Assembly: GCF_036898095.1 (NCBI RefSeq)
Contig: NC_090745.1
Location: 86,410,717-86,474,716, forward strand
Source: Palaemon carinicauda
Taxonomy: Eukaryota > Arthropoda > Malacostraca > Decapoda > Palaemonidae
Direction of reading: 5' to 3'
DNA length: 64,000 nucleotides
Shown: positions 1 to 12,399 of the stretch, piece after piece
Layout: each line of letters begins with the position of its first letter
Numbering within the stretch: the stretch's first letter is position 1
The notes under the pieces: generated by a model
What the model was told of the DNA's origin: nothing
The model's input: the letters and a program-made list of their open reading frames with translations, nothing else
Databases searched by the model: none
Position numbers and translations under genes: made by a program

Positions 1-640
1 TCTCTCATTAGTCTGGAATAGAATCCGATAGTTGCAAGGGAAATTTTGTCCATCTCCCTTGCCTATAGTAAAAATTGATGGTCTCTTTATATCTGATCCT
101 GGAGAAGTAGCTGAAGCATTTGGTAGGCATTTTTTGAATATATCTAGTGCCCTACACAACCCTGCAGCATTTAGGGATATTAGGAACAGTACCACGGTTG
201 TTCCTACTGTTAGTACAAATTTAGAATCTTACAATCTTCCTTTTACCATGGAAGAGTTGACTAATGCAATTTCATTGTCTTCCCCAACATCTGGGGAAGA
301 TGATATTCTATATTCCATGATTTTTAATCTACTGAAAAGTAGAAAACAATTTCTTTTAGATATTTTGAATGGTTTTTGGACTTCAGGAACTTCCCCTAAG
401 TCTTGGAAAATATTGATAATAGTTCCTATTATAAAACCATTAAAGGATTCGTACCTCCCAAAAAATTATAGGCCAATTGCTCTTACTAGTTGTGTTAGTA
501 ATATTTATTAGAGAATGGTCAATACTTGACTAGTGTGGTATTAGGAATCGAAGAATCCTTTATCAAACAGACAGTTTGGTTTTAGGAATTTTAGGGGAGA
601 GTGCTCCACTAGAGCAGGTTGTACAGTTTAGGTATTTTTT
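1..640 (+). pseudogene. LINE reverse transcriptase fragment (Jockey/I-like), decayed
   Basis: An open frame at 32-511 (159 codons) reads as the finger region of a non-LTR retrotransposon reverse transcriptase. It holds an upstream block (GRHF at 120-132), the segment SGEDDILYSMI, the block WKILIIVPIIKP, and then KNYRPIALTSC, which is the conserved RT entry motif. The frame stops at 509-511, directly after that motif. The following bases still read ERMV-like and GFR-like residues in broken frames up to about 640, so the copy is truncated and dead. No endonuclease is seen because the window starts here. The RT family assignment is secure; the clade (Jockey or I) is my inference from the wording of the motifs. 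Confidence 0.8.
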
Positions 641-739
641 ATGAGTTATAGATCTATGGTTTTATTGTGATTTTAAATTTTAAGCTGTTGTATAGATTTA
701 ATTTAATTATGTTTTACTTTTATTTGTATACGTACTTAT

Positions 740-2215
740 ATTCGATAGTAAAAGATATATATGCGCTGAATGGCCTTGCGGCTCCGGCGTTTGGCTTTGG
801 GCCAAAAATTTCATAAATCAATCAATCCACTGGGAATTGGATTCCTCCATTCCCCGCTCTTCCTCTTCAGGAGCAAACCACCTCGCCCGGCCCTGCCGCA
901 CCTACATCGTCAGCTCATGATCGCCCCCGATCATCCTTCAGCTTACGACTGCCGATGTTTGCCAGCCTGTGATAGTCACTTTCCTCGCTCTTCACCAGCT
1001 TGTGATCGTCACTCACCGTGTGCCATCTCATAGTTTGCCAGCTCACAGTTTGCCAGCCCGTGATCGTCGCTCTCCAAGCCGTTCACCGCCTGGCAGTTCA
1101 CCAGCCCCAGCTTGCCGTTCGCCAGTCGTCACTTGCAGATCGCCGTTCGCCAGCTCGCATTTGCCAGCTCGCTGATCGCCAGCTTGCCGCTTGCCTGTAC
1201 GCCAGCTCGCTGATCACCAACTTGCCATTTGCCTGTACACCTGCTTGCTGATCACCAGCTTGCCGCTTGCCTGTTCGCCGTTCGCTAGTTTGCCGTTCGC
1301 CAGCTCACTGTTCGTCAATTTCGTTCACCGATTGCCAGCTCGCCGATCACTGATCGTCATTCACTGATTACTATTTGCCAGCTAGCTTTTCAATGATCGC
1401 CAGCTTGCCATTCAACAGTTAGCTGATCGCCGATTCACCAACTTTCGCCAGTTTGCTGATTGCCGTTTGATACTTTGGTGTTTGCCACTTCGCTGTTTGC
1501 CATTTTGCTGTTTACCAGCTTTCTGTTCGTCAAATCGTCGTTCGTCTGCTGGCCGTTTGTCAGATCGTCATTCGTTAGCTTGCTGATCACCAGATATCCG
1601 GATTACATCTCAACAATCGCGCCGTTTGCCAGCTCGCCGTTCGTCAGATCGTTATTTTTCAGCTCGCCGATCACCAAATATCCGGGTAACAGCTCACCAT
1701 TCGCCTCTTGCCTGCTCATCATTCATTGATCACCGATCCGCCAGCTTGCCGTTGGCCGATTGCCGTTCGCCAATCACCAGCTTGCCGTTTGGCAGTTCGC
1801 CGATTGTCTTTTCGCCAGCTTGCCATTTAGCAGTTAGCTGATCGCTGATTTGCCAGCTTGCTGTTTGCCAGCTCGCCAATTGGCAGCCCATCTATTGCCG
1901 TTCTCCAGCTCGCTATTCGCTGATCACCAACTTTTGCCAGTTCGGTGATCGCCGTTTTCCTGTTCGCCCTTTGCCAGCTCTCAGTTCATCAAATCATCGT
2001 TCCTCAGCTCGCTGATCGCCAAATCTCCGGTTGACAGCTCACTGATTGCGCCGTTTGCCGATCGATGTTTGCCAGCTCGTTGTTCGCCAACTCGCTGATT
2101 GCCAGCGCTCCATTCGCCAGCTTGTCGTTTGCCAGCTCGTCGTTCACTTGCTCGGCGTTTGCTGTTTGCCGGCTCGTGATCATCACTCGGCTGCTCAGGA
2201 TTGTCACTTGTGAGT
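740..2215. repeat. Degenerate ~10-nt minisatellite (GCCAGCTCGC / TTTGCCGTTC type)
   Basis: From about 900 to 2215 the sequence is built from loosely repeated 9-12 nt words such as GCCAGCTCGC, GCCAGCTTGC, TTTGCCGTTC and GCTGATCGCC. Short open frames occur on both strands only because the repeat lacks stops in several frames; the minus strand at 2004-2207 reads a repeated ELAN-like motif. A repetitive gag-like ORF1 of a DIRS-type element is a possible origin, because element 3 (62.3-62.5 kb) has a comparable short charged repeat in its ORF1. 740-900 is a non-repetitive lead-in. I do not regard any of the overlapping frames as a gene. Confidence 0.75.
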
Positions 2216-2931
2216 TCTCCTCTAGGTCACCATTACAGTAGTATCAACAACCACTTCCAGCACCTGACGGATTTTCCTCTGGATGCTTTTCCTTCCGGAG
2301 TAAAATCGCTTCCGTGTCGATCTATTCCGAGACCCAGACTTCATTGAAGCTTTTGCTTCTTGCAAGACTTACTATTAGAGAGTACCCTCATCTAAATGGC
2401 ATGGATCGTCTTCCCCCCACTCTTTGGTTTGTGCTGCTTTGGTAGCCCTCCTACATGGAGTTGAAAGAGTTTATCACGAATGTCTCTCTTGGAACCTAAC
2501 CCAGCACTCTACATCGATGATCAGGGTAATGTTCAAAGGTTAACCTTGGTTCTTAATACCCCTCTCGCCTCTTGGATTTATTGTTTGTAACAAGCAGGGT
2601 TTCTTTGGTTCCCAAGGTTTTCATCTCCTTCTCTGAACTTCGAAGTACCTGCATGCACATGGCCAGGCTTCTTCATCGACTCTCCAGTCATCAGCACGTT
2701 CGCGGGTATTCGTCCCTCATGAATCTATGTACTTCTACACTTCATTCCTACTGTGGAGCAGCCTATGTACCACGTGTCTCACTGATAAGGTTGCTGCTTC
2801 TACCGCCACCTCCTCCCTTATTTCATGTTATAGTATATGACTACCTTAAAAGCCGATTGTGCATGGATAGGACTTGCGCTATGGTATATGACTACCTTAC
2901 GAGGCGCTTTTGCATGGATAGGACCTGCGCT
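2216..2931. other. Unassigned stretch between the minisatellite and a retroposed repeat
   Basis: No gene is supported here. A 130-codon open frame at 2572-2964 shows no recognisable domain and runs into the AAT-tailed repeat. At 2835-2935 there is a short duplication: a block containing TATGACTACCTTA is repeated after about 50 bases (2835 and 2886). The base composition resembles the neighbouring retroelement relics, so it is probably part of a decayed element. Confidence 0.4.
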
Positions 2932-3447
2932 CATTTCTCCTTTGCCTACACATACACAGAATAGTTTGGCCTATACTTTACACATTCTTCTCTTTCTTCA
3001 TACACTTGACAACACTGAGATTACCAAACAATTTCTTTTTCACTGAAGAGGTTAACTTGCACTGTAATTGTTTAGTGGCTTTCCTCTTGGTAAGGGTTGA
3101 ATAGACTTTTTAGGTATGGTAAGTAGCTCTTCCAGGAGAAGGACACTCCAAAATCAAACCTTTGTTCTCTAGTCTTGAGTAGTGCCATAGCCTCTGTACC
3201 ATGGTCTTCCACTGTCTTGGGTTAGAGTTATCTTTCTTGAGGATACACTCGGGCACACTATCTTATCTTATTTCTCTTCCTATTGTTATTTTGAAGTTTT
3301 TATAGTCTATATATTAAAAATTTATTTTAATGTTATTGTTCCTAAACTTCTCTTTTAGTTTATTTCCTTTCCTCACTGGGCTAATTTCCCTTTTGGAGCC
3401 TTTGTTCTTTTAGCATCCTGCTTTTCCAACTAGGTTTGTAGCTTAAC

Positions 3448-3479
<32 letters not shown>
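2932..3479 (+). repeat. AAT-tailed short retroposed repeat, copy 1 (5' truncated)
   Basis: This copy aligns by eye with copies at 11729-12370, 30285-30945 (minus strand) and 58000-58642. It contains the shared core (GGACACTCCAAAATCAAACC, then TGCCATAGCCTCTGTACCAT), a T-rich spacer, the 3' block GCATCCTGCTTTTCCAACTA, and ends in (AAT)n at 3447-3479. The first ~100 bases present in the longest copies are missing or replaced. The 3' end matches the LINE tail at 7700-7920, so it probably moved with LINE enzymes. Confidence 0.85.
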
Positions 3480-5250
3480 TTCCGCTGTCAGGCCTGTCAT
3501 GTCAAGGAATGGTGCTTCAGTTTCAATATCACCTGAGGTTTTCATTCAGGTTTTTACCCTAGGATCAACCTGCGTCTTCAGGATCGGCCTCGTTCTCGGG
3601 ACAACTGGCCGATCCTAACAGTCTTGAGTCCTGAAACAACTTTTCGAATTTTCCATGATTTGAAGACTGAAGTAAACTTCATGAGATACCTTTTTTCTGT
3701 ATTGGATACGGGTATCCATAGACATGGTCATCAGCTGCAGAGGTTTCTGCAGGTTCTCTTCTCCAAGCCCTCATTGGTCTCCGTCGAATTCAACCCCCTC
3801 AGTAACAGCTAGACCCCAGGTACTTCAGCTCCAGTGATCTTCCTTTTCTCTGGTTCTGCAAGAGATCCAAGCAAGAGATGGGCCGGGTAATGAGGTTGCC
3901 AGACGAGAATCTCAGCGAAGGAGTCAAACTTCTCGTTTTTCCCGGATTTGATGCTTCGTACAGATGCATCATAGAAAGGGGGGAGGCCACATACGGTACC
4001 ACACGTGCTCAGGCCTCTGGTCGGAGAACGAATGGTACCGTCTCGTAAATCATCTTCCCGAATCGCCTACCGTGCCAGCAGATGTTGGTCTCTTTTCCCA
4101 TCTACAGGAAAGACTTCCTTCACCTCTTTTGGTCTCCCCTTTGGGATTCCTCTTGATGTGATTTGGATTTATCCATTCCCCTTCCGGGGGAGATTCCCTC
4201 CTCCAGCGTCTGTTCAGCGGTCTCCCTACTTGAAGGAGGAATTGATTATAACAGCAACAGGTGTTAGTCTCTTCTCCCACCCTCGGAAAAAGACTTCCTT
4301 TACCTGTTAGGCTCCCTGTTACTATTCCAGTAACAGTTCCTCATTTTGCCTGTGGGAGTGAGCCTGCTCTAGGTCTCAGGCGATGAGAGACCACTGCTCA
4401 TCCTTGAGCCTCTCCTTCAGACCGAAAGGTTCTAACTTTTCATTTAGGTCGCCATCATCTCAATTCATTCAGAGTTTTGAGCCTACTTGCCCACAGTAGG
4501 AGGGGAAACCCCCTCCACATGGCATGGTCACCTTCCTTCGGTACCGGGAGTACCTCCAGCAGATCTTCCCCCCCTGCAGATCTTCCCCTGACCTCGAGGA
4601 CAGGTCTCCTTTCGCATTGGTCTCGGCCAAGAGGGTGAGCATACCCCATAGATCGCCCTCAATGTCTCTTTCACTAGAAAGAACCGAGTAATGCTCGGCT
4701 TCTTTCCAGGCAGCTCGGACCCAAGGTTCAAGCTCTTTGGATTGGAAGTCTTTCGCAGTGTGATCTATGGTCCACATCAATGGCTACCATGCCAATGATT
4801 AACTTGAGAGTCTACCTCAAGGAAGCTACAGTAGCTTGCCCCCGAGTGTTAGGCCTTTTTTGTCAGCCTGAGGAAGGTCAAAGAAGGGTCACCAAGATTA
4901 CGTTCTCAGCTGGGAATTGAAAGGTCATAGACCACACATTGAATCCTGATCCTTCTCCTCATTGAGGTGACCTAGAGCTCAACATTAGGAGGGGGAATAT
5001 GCCCCTAATGTTCACAAAAACTACTCTGTGATGCAGTCCATGCCAGCGGCCATGTGAAAGCGCTTATAACCTTCACCGCCCACTTCCTGCAAGACGTGAC
5101 CCACAGGAACAAGGAGACGTTCTCTATTGTCCCTGTGATGGCTACACAATAAAAGGTTTATAACACCTCTAGCTCGTTGATGGACAAGTAGCAGATGGAG
5201 AGGGCAGAGTTTAACCATGGCTAAGCCTGATATGAATGACAAAGAATGAC
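3480..5250 (+). pseudogene. Decayed DIRS-like retroelement coding remnant (RNase H and recombinase traces)
   Basis: No frame stays open beyond about 100 codons, but traces of a DIRS-type polyprotein can be read in order. Around 3955-4060 a DAS...GGG...CSGLWSENEW string resembles the RNase H strand that starts with the catalytic Asp. Around 4790-4900, reading LFVSLRKVKEG and VYLKEATVACP, there is a resemblance to the tyrosine-recombinase region between catalytic Arg 1 and the HxxR motif. Frames change repeatedly and stops are frequent. This is a judgement from weak, scattered similarity; a profile search is needed to be certain. The minus-strand open frames at 4455-4780 overlap this and look like shadows. 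Confidence 0.4.
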
Positions 5251-5559
5251 TGGCTTTGGCTTTTTCTTTCTTTCATCTTTCCCCCTACCGGGCAACAGCT
5301 CCTACGGTACTCTGCAAAGCTGATCTCCACTGTCTGCAGGTAGAAGCATTTCCCTTTTGTAACCTGGTATAGTTATACTTGTTACGTCCCCATGCCCCCT
5401 GGCTAGGTGGGATTGGTAATGTCTTTGGTTGATGCTAAGATTCCTATGTTTTTGAGTGTTTATCTTGACTAGTCACACTGCTAGTATATTACACATTCAC
5501 AAAAATTGCTCAGGCTGCTAACAGTGCTTTGCATGAATAGTTTAGTGAGGTGTCAGGAT

Positions 5560-5960
5560 TTCTCCCAGTTATGTGCGGAGCTTGTACAAGAAAACCCTGA
5601 GTCAAAGACCAGGCAGTTGGTCGAACTTCCACCCTCCTAATGGGTGAGTCATCCCTAATAAATAGAGCAAGGTTTGTAGTAATGACAGAACAAATGACAA
5701 ATTAGGATTTATACAACACAGGTGTGTGTGCCAGTGGGGGGGCCAGCTACCCTGGTTACCCTCCCCCTCCGCTAACTATATGTAGGGTACTTAATATCTC
5801 CCAAAAATCTTATGGTTAGTTTCAGCTTTGCTGAAAGTATAATTCCTAATAAATAGCTAAAGGTTTGTATGATTAGGAAAAATGCAAATTGCTTCCAAAT
5901 TTGTCATTTTTACATTTTTCCGTATACCATATAAGCACATGTAAAATTCTCATGGAAAAG
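5560..5960 (+). repeat. Probable terminal region of the decayed DIRS-like element
   Basis: A motif CTAATAAATAG...AGGTTTGTA occurs twice (about 5650-5690 and 5847-5880). The right-hand stretch, from AGCTTTGCTGAAAGTATA to ACAATTTG-like sequence at 5825-5930, matches 12470-12565 closely in word order: AGCTTTGCTGAA, CCTATTAAA/CCTAATAAA, AGGTTTGTAT, AAAAAT.CAAATT, AATTTGT. A shared end of this kind next to coding debris suggests the inverted repeat and internal complementary region of one DIRS-like family. The left terminus was not found. Confidence 0.45.
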
Positions 5961-7440
5961 ACCGTCATAGTAAATTGATTTCACCGTAAGCATAACTTAT
6001 TTGCCATTTTGCATAATAAGTAAGTAATGAATAACTCTAGGAAAAAATTAAGATGACATTGGAAAGCTGAATAAATTTCTTATAATCTGTAAATAAAATA
6101 AATAGATTTTGTTAGAAAAAAAAATTGAGCAATGGCAGAGCAAAGACGGGCAATAAATTTTTATCTGTAATAAGTTTTACGCTGTTTTTTTTTTATAGAA
6201 ATGTTGATATTTTTACATTCTTACGTATACCTTGTGAAAATAGAATACCCTGTCAAGTGTTATATGAAACACACTTCATAATCTTAATCCAAAAGCATTG
6301 ACATAAGCTTACTTGGCCTGATCTTTTCATCACACTGTCATTAATTTTTTTTTTCAGCTATTTTTATAACTTTTTTTTTTTTTTTTTGTCTTCCAAACTT
6401 CTAACACTATCCAGCACTCCAGTTTTTCCATCACTTTATAGTAATACAAAATGCACTAACACTAACACTTCCCAAATGTTGTCATTATACCAGTACCTGA
6501 AAAAAAAAACTTCAAAACAACCACAGCAAAAAATATTGACATTCTTGGTGAAAGAGCACAATGTAATGGATGAATGAATGAATGTAATTCTGCTATTGTC
6601 TGTTTTCTATTATGATAAGCATCTTCCTTAATTCAGATGCAATTCTTGTTTTGGTTGAATGACTTAAGATTTTTAGCACATACAGCATTATCGCAAAATG
6701 AAGTATTCAATGATATTAGCTATTGTGATTGAATGAATGGATGATGCCAAAGTGTGTCATCCGTCACCAGACTTTTAAAGAAATTCTAATATCTTCCTCA
6801 AATGCGTCACTGCATTGATAACTGGCTTTGGGTACAAGATGTAAAAAAACTATTGTCAGCATAAATACATTGCAGTACTGTGCTGTATTTACAGTATAGA
6901 AGGGTCAGCATGATCCCAAGCTGATGATCTGTTTTATAATAAAAAGTACCTGCAGGTGTTCATCACCAGGGACCTTGACACATGCGGCCAGAAATCCCTG
7001 GATCTCACGTGGCTAGATACTTTACTGCTTGCTTTTATAGACCGATTCACAGCAAGCATGGCTTCTCTGACTTTTTTAGCAATCATAAGAAATTATCTAA
7101 ATAAACACCTGTATTTCTTTTCCTTGAACTATAAACCACTTATTTTCTATCTTTTACATTATTTTTTCTTTTGATTTCAATCAATTTATTTTCCATCTTT
7201 TATTAGTGAAATAATGATTTCAATTTTCACGTAAGCCTATGCCTTTATTATCTTGGTGGTAAAGGATTGTCACCATGGTTTTAAAATTTCCCACACTTTT
7301 ATGTGCTCTATAACCCATAGTGATTATCAATTACATGGCACACTGTAAGTGGTACTAAGGGTTCTTTACTTTGTACAGTATCTTCAGCTTCAACTGCCTT
7401 GCTTTTTGCATTTTGATTTTCGTTACTTCCCTTCGGTGTC
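5961..7440. other. AT-rich non-coding stretch
   Basis: No gene, no recognisable element. It contains a poly-T run at 6371-6387 and a short GAATGAATGAATG run at 6568-6583. The open frames at 6386-6577 and 6956-7174 are short and AT-driven. Whether this is an upstream OPA1 intron or intergenic DNA cannot be decided from the window. Confidence 0.6.
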
Positions 7441-7925
7441 TTCCCATCTAACTAACTTTTTAAACGTAAACTCCTTTGCATTTAGATCTTCCTGGACAAT
7501 ACCATCATGTTTGTAATGCTAGGTATGCAGTTAATTCTAATAATCATGCCTTCCTCATGAGGCTTGATACTACACAGTATTCTAGAAGTTTTATTCCAGC
7601 TGTGACCAAGTTGTGGAATGGTCTTCCTGATCGGGTAGTTGAATCGGTGGAACTTCAAAAGTTCAAACTTACAGAGAATGCTTTATCTGTCACTTTTTGT
7701 AGTTTATTTATGAAAGATCTATTTTAATGTAACTGTTCTTAAAATATGATATTTTAATTGTTCATTGCTTCTTTTGTAATTTACAGTATTTATTTCCTAT
7801 CCTTACTGGGCTATTTTTTCCTATTGGAGTCCTTAGACTTATAGCATCCTGTTTCTCCAACTAGGGTTATAGCTTAGCTTGTAGTGACAATAATGATAAT
7901 AGTAATAATTTTCATATTTTTATCA
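7441..7925 (+). pseudogene. LINE 3' end: C-terminal RT polyprotein fragment plus 3' tail
   Basis: The open frame 7476-7727 contains SRSFIPAVTKLWNGLPD, the characteristic C-terminal motif of Jockey/CR1/I-type LINE polyproteins (aromatic, then LWN-LP). The frame ends at 7725-7727 and is followed by a 3' untranslated tail: T-rich, then GCATCCTGTTTCTCCAACTA, then a degenerate AAT-like end at 7895-7925. From about 7690 onward it matches the 3' part of the AAT-tailed short repeats, including the bases that encode its last residues. It is a 5'-truncated copy, as LINE insertions usually are. Confidence 0.75.
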
Positions 7926-8730
7926 TCGTTCCTTAACAAATCCTTTGTGTGGTCGCTGTTAGAGTAAAAATGCAAGTTATTGTTCTCCTTACACTAAATT
8001 GTAATATTATGCACCCAATAGCTGGAACACTTATTTGCATTCAGTTGCCTAACTTTTGTCATTTTACCTTGTTTAACCATAATTGTATTTACCAATTTGA
8101 GTTTTTAAGATGGTGCAATTATTGTAGTACAGTCTTTTATATAAATGTTTTCTGTGTAAAATAAATACTACACAGAAATATTTTCTTAGGGTTTTATGTA
8201 AGCTTATGTAATTACTTTTAATATTAGTTTGTTTCTACATGAATATAAACCCTTGTCCTTTAATAGGATCACGCTTTCAGCAAAGCTTATTACTGCTATT
8301 AAATTTCAACGTATTGGAGGTAGTTACTGCCGAGTGGCTGGAAGCCCCACCCACGTCACAGGTCACTGACCTCTCGCTTTGGTTTTTAGTTATCGAAGAG
8401 TACAGATATACTTCCAGAGCCCTCAACTCACTGTTTTAATCTTTTGCTCTTTCTTTAAGAAGGAAGGAAGGGTTTTCAGTGGTTTCCTGTTAACTATAGC
8501 TGTGGGACAGTTTTCTGCTGCATGACAGTTTTCTGTGCAAAACTGCCAGTATCTACAATCTTGTTTCTGTTAGAAACTACATTCCTGTTTGCAGTTTATT
8601 CCCTTGCTTATGTGGCCCAGTGATGACGATGATGATGATAACATTCCTAAGGAGGTTGGAAATCTTTAGCAATTAATGTAGATCATCAAATGAAGAAGGT
8701 TTTACTGCTGCAAAGTGTAAAGCAGAGGAG
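7926..8730. other. Non-coding stretch with one GC-richer patch
   Basis: AT-rich sequence with no gene. 8320-8400 is GC-richer and includes CCCACCCACGTCACAGGTCA; it could be the start of the retroelement relic that follows, but no inverted partner was found. A short (GAT)n run lies at 8622-8640. Confidence 0.4.
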
Positions 8731-11720
8731 CGTCACCGTTCTACTCCCTTCATTGGCTTCCTGTTCGCACTAAAGTCATGTCACGTAGTTATGCTGGATC
8801 GTCATGGAGTTCCAGTGATCTCTTTCCCATTAGATCATTGGCATTAGCCCGAATGTCACTTGGGAGAACTTCAAGTTCCTCCTACACTTCTGCCTTCATG
8901 ACCACACTGCCGGTCAGTATAGAAGGGCACTACCGATCTTTTTCCCTTTATGGCAGAAAAGGTCCAAAGACAGATTAATAGGAATTGCACACTCCTACAG
9001 GATGGTGTCCTGACCTGTATGTGCTCACTCCTGCTCCCTGGCCTGTCTGCACAGGCCCACAAGCCCTCTTATGTTTGCTTGCTCACAAGACAAGATCTCT
9101 CATGGTAGCATGCCCTCACCTGTTCATACATGTGCCCATGAGCACTCTACTATGCACACATCCATGAAGTGGTTTCGTGTGCGCCCACCAGCATTATAGC
9201 CTTGACCACACTGAGTGTGGATAAATGCAGTGTTGCCATTGTAGCTGCAAAGAATTTCAGCCAGTGATTTGTCATGTTTTCAAGCAACACATTATTTCCT
9301 TTCTTCAGGGTTAACACAGCAGGAGAAGGGCATTTAAATCTGAATTTCAATACTGTACATATTTTTAATTTTATTTTTCAAGGATTAAATTAAAATAATC
9401 CTAATCTCTATTCATGTTATTTATTGTAATGGTACAAAGTGTTTTTTTTTATTATTCGTCATCAGTGTGACCACAGAGAGATGCCAGATATCATCATTTG
9501 ACCAGGTTTTAAACAAAAAACTACAAAATGGTATTACAGGTGCCCACAAGTGCTCGCCTTTGTGTACACAACCTTCTTATAGTGCTCCTTCACTTTCTAG
9601 TAAGGCCAGAGACATGAGAGTTTTATGTTTGCCCTCATCTGTTTGCCATCGCTCAAGCTTTTCTGTATGCGCACTCCTATAGGATTTCGTCCTCACTTAT
9701 TCAAGTGTGCCCACGAATGCTCTCCTGTGTGCACGCCCATGCGTGCTCTCTTGTATGCATACTGACAAGCGCTTCTGTGCGTGCATGCCGATAGACACTT
9801 GTGTACACTCGTGCCCTCACTTGTCCATGCAACCTTCTTCTGAAAGAGCACATTTTCCTTCTGGTAAAGCTTCTCCAGGTCACCTCGTGCATGGGAACGC
9901 ACCGCATGCTGGAGCTCCACAATTAGGTTCTGGTAATGTACCATGCTGTGGATCTCTATGCACTAGATCCCCCTTTCGCTATTTCTCCAAGATCAAGAAC
10001 TCAACACTCTCATAATATTCTTTGTAAGATTCTACCACACTCCGAGATTAGACAACAAGGAAAAGGCCTTCGAAGACATCCATGGAAACCAATCTATAGG
10101 AGTTGCCTAAGTGGGACTCTTACTGTTTCCTGCCCTGTGGAAGAGGTAGTGTAGTACCGAGTATTCTTATCGATATGAGATACAGTGCTTCACACCTGCT
10201 CCTTGTGCTCTTTTTCTCACAAGAAAGAACGTGTATACTGCCGGGAGGAATAGAGAGAGAGAGAGAGAGAGTGTGTGTGTGTGTTTTCTCGCATTTTGCG
10301 AGTTGATTGGGTTCATACTGGGAACTTTTCCATCAAGGATTTTAAGTATCGGTATATGGTACAGGTACAAACATACCTGCTACCTGTTCACAAGAAATGT
10401 TTGCTCACTGTTCGTAAGATAAAGGCCCCACTCTTCTGTCTCCTTCTTGAATAATCTCTTGCTTGTTTTCAGTAGAGAATGGGAAACTGTGCATACCGAA
10501 AGTTTTATTTTCTGAGACAAACTGGTATGTGCCACTTTTCCACCAGCGCTCGCTCTATTGTTGGCACGAAAACTCTCCAACCAAGGCCAATTATTCTATC
10601 ATTCTGTTCCATTTTCGGACCAGCTAACGAGTATCCTAGGAGAAGAATGGCTCTTGGATGAATTATATAGATGTTACCAAAGAAGTCCAGGAAGACTAAA
10701 TGATAGAAGTCATTTGAGAGTGACTCCTATAGTTTTTCTACCCGACAAGAAGGGACTAGTGGGGACCAGGATGATTTGCCTCCCTGTTTTGGGGGGACAC
10801 TACCCTTCCTCATATAGCACAGAAGGAATAAGAGAAGATCCTTGCACACTTTCTTTCTGGCATCCAAGACATTAAACATCCTTTCCTTAAAGGCATGGAG
10901 ACGGAGGGCCCATTCCAGATTCATATGCACGAAGCCTGATATATCGGATTTATTTCAGCTCTCGGGAAGACTATGTCATGGGGCCAATTCTTGAAGGCAA
11001 GAGTCGGAAAATGATAGAATCATCTTCGACCTTTACCTACGGGAACATACCCATAGGTCCCAGGATTCTTCCATCCTTGGCCAGTTGGTAGTCGCTCAAC
11101 AGATTGTTTAGCAAACATAGCTCCTTCACAGGACAAAAAGCATCTCTTCTAAGGTAGTGGTCACAATGTAAGTCTAGAATGAGAGGTAAATCGCAAGGCC
11201 CATCATCCCCTTCTTTCTTCCCGTACCTTGGGGTGGAGCAGTCCACTCTGTTATATACTTGACTGGATGCTAGATTTAGGGGATCCACATGACTGAGCAA
11301 CTTTATTACAAAATAAGATTATTTTATAAGTTTTTGCCCCATCCTCCTAGATGATGGGAAAGATAGCTAAATGTACATTATGCAACCCTATTTCATAATG
11401 GCTATACATTTTGACAATATCTCCAGACTGATGTAGGTTTTCCTTGACATTTTCAGAGTTCCTAGTATTGTACTGACCTAGCATAACACCTGTTGCATCT
11501 TCACGGCCAGGTCGTTATGAGGTTGACAGGCGTTCTCACTTTCGTGGCTGTACAAGACCAAAGGGCTTTGACATTTCGCGGGATAGTAAACCAGCCTAAA
11601 GCTTAAGTCTCGTATTAAAGATCAAGGGTTTGTATTTGTGTAGGAACAAATAAAATTTTTTTTAAAGTAATTTGTATTTCTCCGAAATAAAACCAGAATC
11701 CTTCAAGTTTCACTTTCTGT
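8731..11720 (+). other. Second decayed retroelement-like region
   Basis: The composition is more GC-rich than the flanks, and 9000-9170 and 9540-9870 are built of loosely repeated words of the type TGCCCACAAGTGCTC / GTGTGCACGCCCATG, again like a low-complexity ORF1. An open frame at 10558-10875 (105 codons) and a minus-strand frame at 11037-11300 have no domain I recognise. 11480-11600 reads as a short arginine-rich run. 11630-11700 carries a partly self-complementary T/A-rich block that resembles the shared terminal sequence near 12470-12565. A GA/GT microsatellite lies at 10252-10284. The most likely identity is a DIRS-like element related to the one ending at 5960, but no catalytic motif is visible, so this is an inference. 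Confidence 0.3.
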
Positions 11721-11728
11721 AATAGGTT

Positions 11729-12370
11729 TGCCAGTACAACAGCTACCTGTTGAGATACTGGCCAGACAGTAATACATTGGATCCCTCTATCTGATTATGG
11801 CTAATTTTTCCTTTGCTTACATCTACTTTACACCGAATTGTCTGGCCTATTCTTTCCACATTCTCCTCTGTCTTACACCTGATAACACAGATTACCAAAA
11901 AATTCTTTGCTCAAGGGATTAAGTATTGTAATGTAATTTTTCAGTGGCTACTTTCCTTTTGGTGAGGGTAGAAAAGACTTGAGCTATGCTAACCAGCTCC
12001 TCTAAGAGAAGGACACTCCAAAATCAAACCATTGTTCTCTAGTCTTGGGTAGTGCCATAGCCTCTGTACCATGGTCTTCCACTGTCTTGGGTTAGAGTTC
12101 TCTTGCTTGAGGTTACACTCGGGCACACTATTTTATCTTATTTCTCTTAATCTTATTTTTTTTTAAAGTTTTTTTAGTTTATTTATGAAAGATCCTTTTT
12201 AATGTTACTGTTCTTAAAATATTTTATTTTAATTGTTCATTACTTCTCCTTTAGTTTATTTCCTTATTTCCTTTCATCACTGTGCTGTTTTTCCCTGTTG
12301 GAGCCCTTGGGCTTATAACATCTTGCTTTTCCAACTAGGGTTGCTGCTTAGCTAGTAATAATGATAATAT
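11729..12370 (+). repeat. AAT-tailed short retroposed repeat, copy 2
   Basis: It begins with the 5' block shared with the copies at 58000 and 30945 (ACC/CAGCTACC.GTTGAGATACT, GGCCAGACAGTA, ACATTGGATCC), contains the conserved core at 12006-12135 and the LINE-like 3' block at 12180-12350, and ends in a short AAT-rich tail at 12352-12370. It lies between two pieces that resemble ends of the decayed element, so it probably inserted into that element. Confidence 0.85.
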
Positions 12371-12399
12371 TTCCTAGGTTTAAGGTCGGCTAAAGCTCA

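Noticed and set aside
770..2207. Several overlapping open frames on both strands
   Set aside because: All are produced by the stop-poor minisatellite and read the same repeat in different frames.
4469..4780. 103-codon open frame on the minus strand
   Set aside because: It lies opposite the decayed plus-strand retroelement coding sequence and resembles no protein I know.
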